From Perkinsus chesapeaki (Eukaryota; Perkinsozoa; Perkinsida; Perkinsidae), in assembly GCA_013115145.1 (NCBI GenBank), contig JAAPAO010000362.1, positions 1 through 36,370 on the forward strand: a stretch of DNA of 36,370 bases, given 5' to 3'. Below, piece by piece: positions 32,566 to 36,370 of this stretch; the stretch's first letter is position 1; the number at the start of each line of letters is the position of its first letter. The notes beneath the pieces are model-generated. The model did not search any database. It was not told the origin of the DNA and was given only the letters and a program-made list of their open reading frames with translations. The position numbers and the translations under genes were made by a program.

Positions 32566-32765
32566 TGATAACTTCACATTCAGCACCTTAGTGTTTCTAT
32601 TTTCAACAAGAATGTTATTGCGTTGATGATCAGTGGTTGAGCCGGTTGGGAACGAATCCATATACTAGATACCTAAACACGCACTACTCCACTTACTCTA
32701 TCAATCGTGTCCTCACTTTGATACTGTTCATCGGTGGGTCTGAGGCCAGTTTTTAAACCCTTGAA

Positions 32766-34019
32766 ATGGCTTCAAGTACGTCTGGTGACGTTGCTGGCCG
32801 TAAGCGTAGAGTCGGTCACTTATTATCGGCGTATTATTCAAGAACAGACTCACAGGTGGGACGGAGATCATTTGCAGTTAGCCGATAGCATAAGCTCAGT
32901 CCTCCTCCTCTTCTGCCGCGTCGCATTCTCGCATTCGTTCTTCACCGGAGGAAACGAGGAACGACGAATCTGATACTGAGAATGGCACAACCATAGAGAA
33001 AGGCTCAGCTACAGTTGACAGGCTAGGTTAGATAGAACGCTTGAGTGTTAAACGGAGAGGAGTTTTATCAGATGGCACTGATGGCAGTATGACGTCCATC
33101 AGAGAATCCCTGAAGTCATCACAGCAAGCAGTTTCGAAGGAGATAAAAGTGCTCAATGAGAAGGTTAGCTGCCCTCTTCAGCGTTATTATAAGTTTTGTA
33201 CCTCGTCAGATGGAAGAGGCTCTCTATCGAGACTACAGGCTATTAGTAGACACTTGTGCTCCAACCACTGGCCTGCTCAGCACGGCAAAGGTCAAATTAT
33301 TCGTTTCTCTGAATGTGCATTGTCGTTTAGGTAGCTGCCTACCAAGAGCGAGCCAAGAGCCTTGGCATCACAATAGCCGATATTAATAAGAGCTGCAATA
33401 AGGTGCTCTTCCTCTCTTCACCGCAGCCCATGACATCCCCTATTTTAGCTGGGAAAAGGCGAGCTCTCCAATGATAGAATGAGCCGCATCAGACAGCTCT
33501 CCGTCGCTCGCGATCTTGTTACTACCATATCGGAGTTGATCAACCTTGACCAAACTGTATGGAGTAATACCCTCTTGTATTCCTACCGCATGCATTCAGA
33601 TAACGGCGGCCAGTGATAACGCATCCTTGTGGCCAGACATTGTGATGACATATAAGAGCGCAACTGAAGCCGTGGAAGTAGGTAAAGCAATGGCTTGTTG
33701 GAGCGAACTTGCCGTGAATAGGCCATACCGGCACTCAAGAGCTCGCCGGCAGTTTCAATAGCGATGGCGAAATCTGCCGAGGCTATGGATAAGATCAAGG
33801 AGAGAATGTAAGCCTCGCATTGCCCCTTTCCATAATGGCTAGCCTAACGTAGGAGGACTGAAATAATTGAAGGTCATCCTCCTCAACTTAGCTCTACTTG
33901 AGGACCTCGGGAGAGCCGACTGGATGGAGAGTGCTCAGAGTCTGCGTCATATGCATCGACCATCGGGTATGATGATATCGTCTGTGGTGGGCTTGACAAT
34001 AGTATGGCCTGACAATTGA
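32766..34019 (+). CDS. VPS51-like vesicle-tethering protein, short or truncated
   Basis: Starts MASSTSGDVAGRKRRVGHLL followed by SAYYSRTDS, then a Ser-rich acidic linker. Later exons read ESLKSSQQAVSKEIKVLNEK, MEEALYRDYRLLVDTCAPTT, VAAYQERAKSLGITIADINK, RMSRIRQLSVARDLVTTISE and SAEAMDKIKERM, joined by introns of about 40-46 nt. The RR-LL-x-YY start and the long helical, coiled-coil-like body with a short loop resemble the N-terminal region of VPS51-type tethering subunits (GARP/EARP, exocyst). The reading ends at TGA 34017-34019 after about 270 residues, far less than a full VPS51 (about 700-800). Repeat-rich DNA follows directly, so the 3' part may be lost. The family assignment is tentative. 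Confidence 0.4.
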
Positions 34020-34814
34020 TCAATCCTCAAATTTCTTAGGCCTCCTTCCATTTCCAAAATTCTTGAAAATAGTTTTCCGAGGAAAAATCAAGAAAAAGCT
34101 CGCAAAACGCCTAGAAATGTTCAAGGAATGCTAGTGCTCAACAGTAAGCCTCAAGCGTATCGGATTTTATCTATTACGCAGTCCTACGCGTGAGATTGGA
34201 AGGACAGTTCGACTTGGCGGTATCATGCGAGGCATGCAAGGCAATCCGAACACAGGTACCCTTACTGAGCCGTGAAAGTCTAGCGGTGATACGGCCATAT
34301 ATCTGTACTATCGAGCCAGTAAGAATGAGATAAATATCACGTGGCGGTACTCCTTTCTTTCGGTGTAGTGTTGTCGAGTCTGGGCTTGAGAATTACGAGT
34401 TTAAATGCAAACGTGATCATGTTTTTTTCACTGCCATGCACTGGTTCAACTGGTGAATCACTGGGCGCGAATCGATTGCATCAATGATATCTTCATTGAT
34501 TACAGAATCGTGCTACTACTAGTCGCCTACTACGAGTCGCTACCCATTGAAGCACAATTCCGCAATCCATCAAGTCGAAAGTCAAAATCCAGTGACACAG
34601 TCATTTCGGAAGCTGCATCTGAAACTCGCATCCATCAGTCCCAGGATTCTGCGGGTTTGGTACCGCAAATCAACATCCGTTAATATTTCTCCAGGGAGTC
34701 GATTCACTGATCAGTGAAAAAGTGGGAACCGTAACTTGACATTAGACTAAGTATTATTAGGAACGGATCACAGCGAGCAGGGCTATATAATCAAAATTCA
34801 ATCATTTCACCGAA

Positions 34815-34841
34815 GTGCCGCGCTCGACGGGTGCGCGGCAC
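34815..34841. repeat. perfect 9-bp GC-rich hairpin
   Basis: GTGCCGCGC (34815-34823) and its exact complement GCGCGGCAC (34833-34841) flank a 9-nt loop. It lies in an AT-rich surrounding and is followed by further CG-rich sequence (CGTCGCGTGCGTCGTGCG). It is not followed by a T-run, so I do not call it a terminator. Confidence 0.7.
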
Positions 34842-35251
34842 GCGTCGCGTGCGTCGTGCGTACAGTGTTTCTTTTCCAGCAGAACCTAAGGTTCTAAATC
34901 TAACGAATACATCTACAACTCCTTATCGGACTAAGATAATCTGAACATCATTGGAGAAAGATAAAAAGTGCATGCGTTACGATCATCATGAGATATGAGC
35001 GAAGCGATATTTACAAATCGTAATTTACAGTATATTAGGATGTTAGTAACAACATAATAAATTGGAAAGTACAACTTGTTACAGATTTTCCAGAGCTGAA
35101 CTTGCGCCCCAAGGCATCAGTTTCAGCGGGGAATTCTGCATAAAGCGCATAGGACTGCCGCCAGCGAGCTTTCGGTCTTATTCGTGAAAGAATTCCCAGT
35201 GAGCGGCCGAATGACCAGCAGTCATTACAGACTGGTCACCTAAGGGACGAA

Positions 35252-35270
35252 GAATCTTCGTCGAAGATTC
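35252..35270. repeat. 9-bp palindrome with one central base
   Basis: GAATCTTCG and CGAAGATTC flank a single T. The match is perfect. Function unknown; it lies about 120 bp before the tRNA-derived inverted repeat. Confidence 0.6.
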
Positions 35271-35388
35271 CTCTTGCGGAAATTTGCGTCAATCTGTCAG
35301 AGTAATGACCCAATGGAAGCCCTGGAGGGCATTCTCGAAACAGATATATCCTCTACATACCTCGTCAGTCCCGATACCTTCAGCAGTC

Positions 35389-35437
35389 GGTTATGTAGCT
35401 CAGTGGTTAGAAGTTCTAACCACTGAGCTACATAACC
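35389..35437. repeat. perfect 24-bp inverted repeat made of a tRNA 5' half
   Basis: The left arm (35389-35412) carries GGTTATGTAGCTCAGTGG, matching the first bases and A-box/D-arm of the tRNA-Ile copies downstream. The right arm (35414-35437) is its exact reverse complement, with a single G between. A 7-bp palindrome (GTTCTAA C TTAGAAC, 35438-35452) follows at once. It is a foldback duplication of a tRNA 5' half. Confidence 0.85.
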
Positions 35438-35452
35438 GTTCTAACTTAGAAC

Positions 35453-35520
35453 GATGCGGTTGTGGAGGTCAAATTTGAAGCCACTAAGCTCAACCTCTGT
35501 AGGCTCGAATCCTGCAGCTA
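35453..35520 (+). pseudogene. degenerate tRNA-Ser 3' half
   Basis: The sequence follows the same course as the tRNA-Ser at 35838 from the anticodon arm onward: a CCACTAAGCTCAACCT variable-arm region, GGCTCGAATCC as T-loop, then TGCAGCTATC where the acceptor should be. Several substitutions break the stems. Together with the foldback to its left it corresponds to a third, decayed copy of the Ile/Ser chimera. Confidence 0.55.
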
Positions 35521-35524
35521 TCAA

Positions 35525-35593
35525 GTAGTACGAGATTTGGTTCTTTTAGGAAATCGTCGACCCAAAGCAGGATCTAGCCGTATTGCAAACTCA
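35525..35593 (+). repeat. spacer B, copy 1 (69 bp)
   Basis: Matches the spacer at 35769-35837 over its whole length with scattered differences; both contain AGCAGGATC and end with AAACTCA before GACAGCG. This copy has a TTTT run at 35544-35547. Confidence 0.75.
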
Positions 35594-35600
35594 GACAGCG
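35594..35600 (+). pseudogene. tRNA-Ser reduced to its first seven bases
   Basis: GACAGCG follows the same 69-bp spacer that precedes the intact tRNA-Ser, and is then followed directly by the 71-bp spacer that normally follows tRNA-Ser. The whole tRNA body after base 7 is missing. Confidence 0.6.
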
Positions 35601-35671
35601 TTAGTACGTGACTTGATTCTTTCAGGATATTATCGAGCAATACCAGAATCTGTCAGGTAGGAGCGGTGGTT
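35601..35671 (+). repeat. spacer A, copy 1 (71 bp)
   Basis: First of three 71-bp copies (others at 35921-35991 and 36230-36300). Each ends exactly where a GGTCCTG tRNA 5' end begins. A shared core is TATCGAGCAA followed by CCAGAATCTGTCAGGTAGGA. No run of four T is present. Confidence 0.85.
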
Positions 35672-35767
35672 GGTCCTGTAGCTCAGTGGTTAGAGCGATG
35701 GGGCTGAGAAGGTGAAATCGAAATCCACTAGGCTCAGCCTGCGCAGGTTCGATTCCTGCTGCCGTCG
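35672..35767 (+). pseudogene. chimeric tRNA: tRNA-Ile 5' half joined to tRNA-Ser 3' half, copy 1
   Basis: The first 30 bases equal those of the tRNA-Ile at 35992 (acceptor strand GGTCCTG, A-box TAGCTCAGTGG, D-arm). From about GGTGAAATCGAAATCCAC onward it follows tRNA-Ser (variable arm TAGGCTCAGCC, T-arm GCAGG/CCTGC, acceptor strand TGCCGTC). The two acceptor strands cannot pair and the anticodon stem is broken, so a normal tRNA is unlikely. Both Pol III internal promoter boxes are intact. GGCTGAG in the junction is the exact complement of CTCAGCC in the variable arm. Length 96 nt, the same as the second copy. Confidence 0.8.
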
Positions 35768-35768
35768 C

Positions 35769-35837
35769 TTAGTACGGAATTTGACTCTTTGACGAACTTA
35801 TCGGCCAAAAGCAGGATCAAACCGTTTCATAAACTCA
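35769..35837 (+). repeat. spacer B, copy 2 (69 bp)
   Basis: Second copy of the spacer that precedes tRNA-Ser. It lies between the chimera and the intact tRNA-Ser and has no run of four T. Confidence 0.75.
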
Positions 35838-35919
35838 GACAGCGTGTCCGAGTGGTTAAGGAGGTGGACTCGAAATCCACTAGGCTCAGCCTGCGCAGGT
35901 TCGAATCCTGCCGCTGTCG
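35838..35919 (+). tRNA. tRNA-Ser(CGA)
   Basis: A full 82-nt cloverleaf. The acceptor stem GACAGCG/CGCTGTC is perfect with discriminator G. The D-arm is TCC/GGA, the anticodon stem GTGGA/TCCAC and the loop CTCGAAA, giving anticodon CGA (codon UCG). A long variable arm (GGC/GCC) marks a class II tRNA, as expected for serine. The T-arm is GCAGG TTCGAAT CCTGC. No encoded CCA, as in eukaryotic nuclear tRNAs. Confidence 0.93.
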
Positions 35920-35920
35920 A

Positions 35921-35991
35921 TAATTACGTGACTTAATTCTTTCAGGATATTATCGAGCAATACCAGAATCTGTCAGGTAGGAGTGGCGGTT
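35921..35991 (+). repeat. spacer A, copy 2 (71 bp)
   Basis: Separates tRNA-Ser from tRNA-Ile. Nearly identical to copies at 35601 and 36230. No run of four T, so a Pol III terminator is not obvious between the two tRNAs. Confidence 0.85.
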
Positions 35992-36064
35992 GGTCCTGTA
36001 GCTCAGTGGTTAGAGCGATGGTCTTATGAGCCATAGGTCGTGAGTTCGACCCTCGCCAGGACTA
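35992..36064 (+). tRNA. tRNA-Ile(UAU), predicted
   Basis: A full 73-nt cloverleaf. Acceptor GGTCCTG/CAGGACT pairs with one G-U at the first position, discriminator A. D-stem GCTC/GAGC, anticodon stem ATGGT/GCCAT with a U-G closing pair, loop CTTATGA giving anticodon UAU (36025-36027), variable loop AGGTC, T-arm GTGAG TTCGACC CTCGC. G at position 37 is unusual for a tRNA reading codons that start with A, where A37 is expected, so the identity is less certain than the fold. TTTT at 36097-36100 could be the Pol III terminator. Confidence 0.8.
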
Positions 36065-36096
36065 ACGTAACATTGTGCGTGACGTTCAATAGGGCA

Positions 36097-36100
36097 TTTT
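36097..36100 (+). terminator. candidate Pol III terminator (TTTT)
   Basis: This is the first run of four T on the plus strand after the one at 35544-35547. It lies 33 nt after tRNA-Ile. Four T is a minimal Pol III terminator in many eukaryotes, and longer runs are needed in some. Confidence 0.35.
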
Positions 36101-36132
36101 ATACAAATTCGATCCCGATACGAGCGACAGTT

Positions 36133-36228
36133 GGTCCTGTAGCTAAATGGTTAGAGCGATGGGGCTGAGTAGGTGAAATCGAAATCCACTAGGCTCTGCC
36201 TGCGCAGGTTCGAATCCTGCCGCTGTCG
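36133..36228 (+). pseudogene. chimeric tRNA: tRNA-Ile 5' half joined to tRNA-Ser 3' half, copy 2
   Basis: Same architecture and length (96 nt) as the chimera at 35672. The A-box is altered (TAGCTAAATGG) while the T-arm GCAGG TTCGAAT CCTGC and the acceptor strand CGCTGTC match tRNA-Ser exactly. The variable arm has one change (CTCTGCC). CGACAG at 36125-36130, just upstream, is complementary to CTGTCG at 36223-36228. The preceding spacer (36065-36132) is not one of the A or B repeats. Confidence 0.8.
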
Positions 36229-36229
36229 A

Positions 36230-36300
36230 CTAGTACGTGACGTAATTCTTTCAGTAGATTATCGAGCAAAACCAGAATCTGTCAGGTAGGAACGACGGTC
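36230..36300 (+). repeat. spacer A, copy 3 (71 bp)
   Basis: Third copy of the 71-bp spacer, again between a tRNA-Ser 3' end and a GGTCCTG tRNA-Ile 5' end. Confidence 0.85.
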
Positions 36301-36370
36301 GGTCCTGTAGCTCAGTGGTTAGGGCGATGATCTTATGAGCCATAGGTCGTGAGTTCGACCCTCGCCGGGA
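36301..36370 (+). tRNA. tRNA-Ile(UAU)-like gene, cut by the window edge
   Basis: Aligned with the tRNA-Ile at 35992, it has the same anticodon loop CTTATGA-type sequence and T-arm. Differences: D-stem GCTC/GGGC, and anticodon stem ATGAT/GCCAT with one mismatch. The last bases of the acceptor strand lie beyond the window. It may be a weakened copy. Confidence 0.65.

Larger units (their letters stand above)
34020..35388. other. non-coding region between the last gene and the tRNA array
   Basis: About 1.37 kb. It holds a GC-rich hairpin (34815-34841), a palindrome (35252-35270) and GAGCGAAGCG at 34997-35006. An open stretch at 34453-34683 has no recognisable features and I do not call it a gene. 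Confidence 0.4.

Noticed and set aside
34453-34683. Open reading frame of 76 codons on the plus strand
   Set aside because: No recognisable motif, poor composition for a protein and no neighbouring exons; left as non-coding.
35601-36300. CRISPR-like array (regular repeats with spacers)
   Set aside because: The regular units are tRNAs and tRNA spacers in a eukaryotic context; lengths and content do not fit CRISPR.
1-36370. Search for a dinoflagellate/Perkinsus spliced-leader gene
   Set aside because: I looked for the conserved leader core and saw no convincing match, so the proposed lineage is not confirmed by this route.

Overview
The window is nuclear DNA from a protist-like unicellular eukaryote. 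Nearly every recognisable gene is broken into short exons by very small GT-AG introns, mostly about 25-50 nt. Genes sit head to tail with gaps often near 100 bp, and the tRNA genes do not encode CCA. A CFAP119-like ciliary gene suggests a flagellated stage. Gene style and the lack of similarity to plants, animals or fungi fit an alveolate (a Perkinsus-like lineage is my best guess), but no marker here proves it.

Layout. 122-2616 (+) is a degenerate PIF/Harbinger DNA transposon, with a Myb/SANT-like partner gene and a DDE transposase, each carrying one disabling lesion; an imperfect ~60-bp palindromic repeat follows at 2821-3000. From 3980 to 26795 almost all genes are on the minus strand. In ascending coordinates they are a CFAP119-like protein, a hypothetical protein, a putative membrane protein, the 60S-assembly GTPase NOG2, a small hypothetical gene, (a plus-strand small mitochondrial-like protein at 11719-12190), an unrecognised 182-aa protein, an unrecognised membrane protein, V-ATPase proteolipid c'', a peroxisomal-type ABCD half transporter, ribophorin I (OST subunit), a DDX51/Dbp6-like helicase and LSM7. 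At 26796-26988 transcription diverges. To the right on the plus strand lie asparagine synthetase, SRP72 and a short VPS51-like gene. From about 34020 the DNA turns into non-coding repeats and ends in a tRNA array.

Most genes are housekeeping: ribosome assembly (NOG2, DDX51-like), RNA decay/splicing (LSM7), ER targeting and glycosylation (SRP72, RPN1), organelle acidification (VMA16) and amino-acid synthesis (ASNS). I see no operon-like pathway.

The least ordinary part is 35389-36370. It alternates intact tRNA-Ser(CGA) and tRNA-Ile(UAU) with two 96-nt chimeras joining a tRNA-Ile 5' half to a tRNA-Ser 3' half. These are separated by repeated 71-bp and 69-bp spacers that lack T4 terminators, and the array is preceded by a perfect 24-bp inverted repeat of the tRNA 5' half. 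Exon-intron structures were deduced by eye from splice dinucleotides, frame and family similarity; gene ends are more secure than individual exons.
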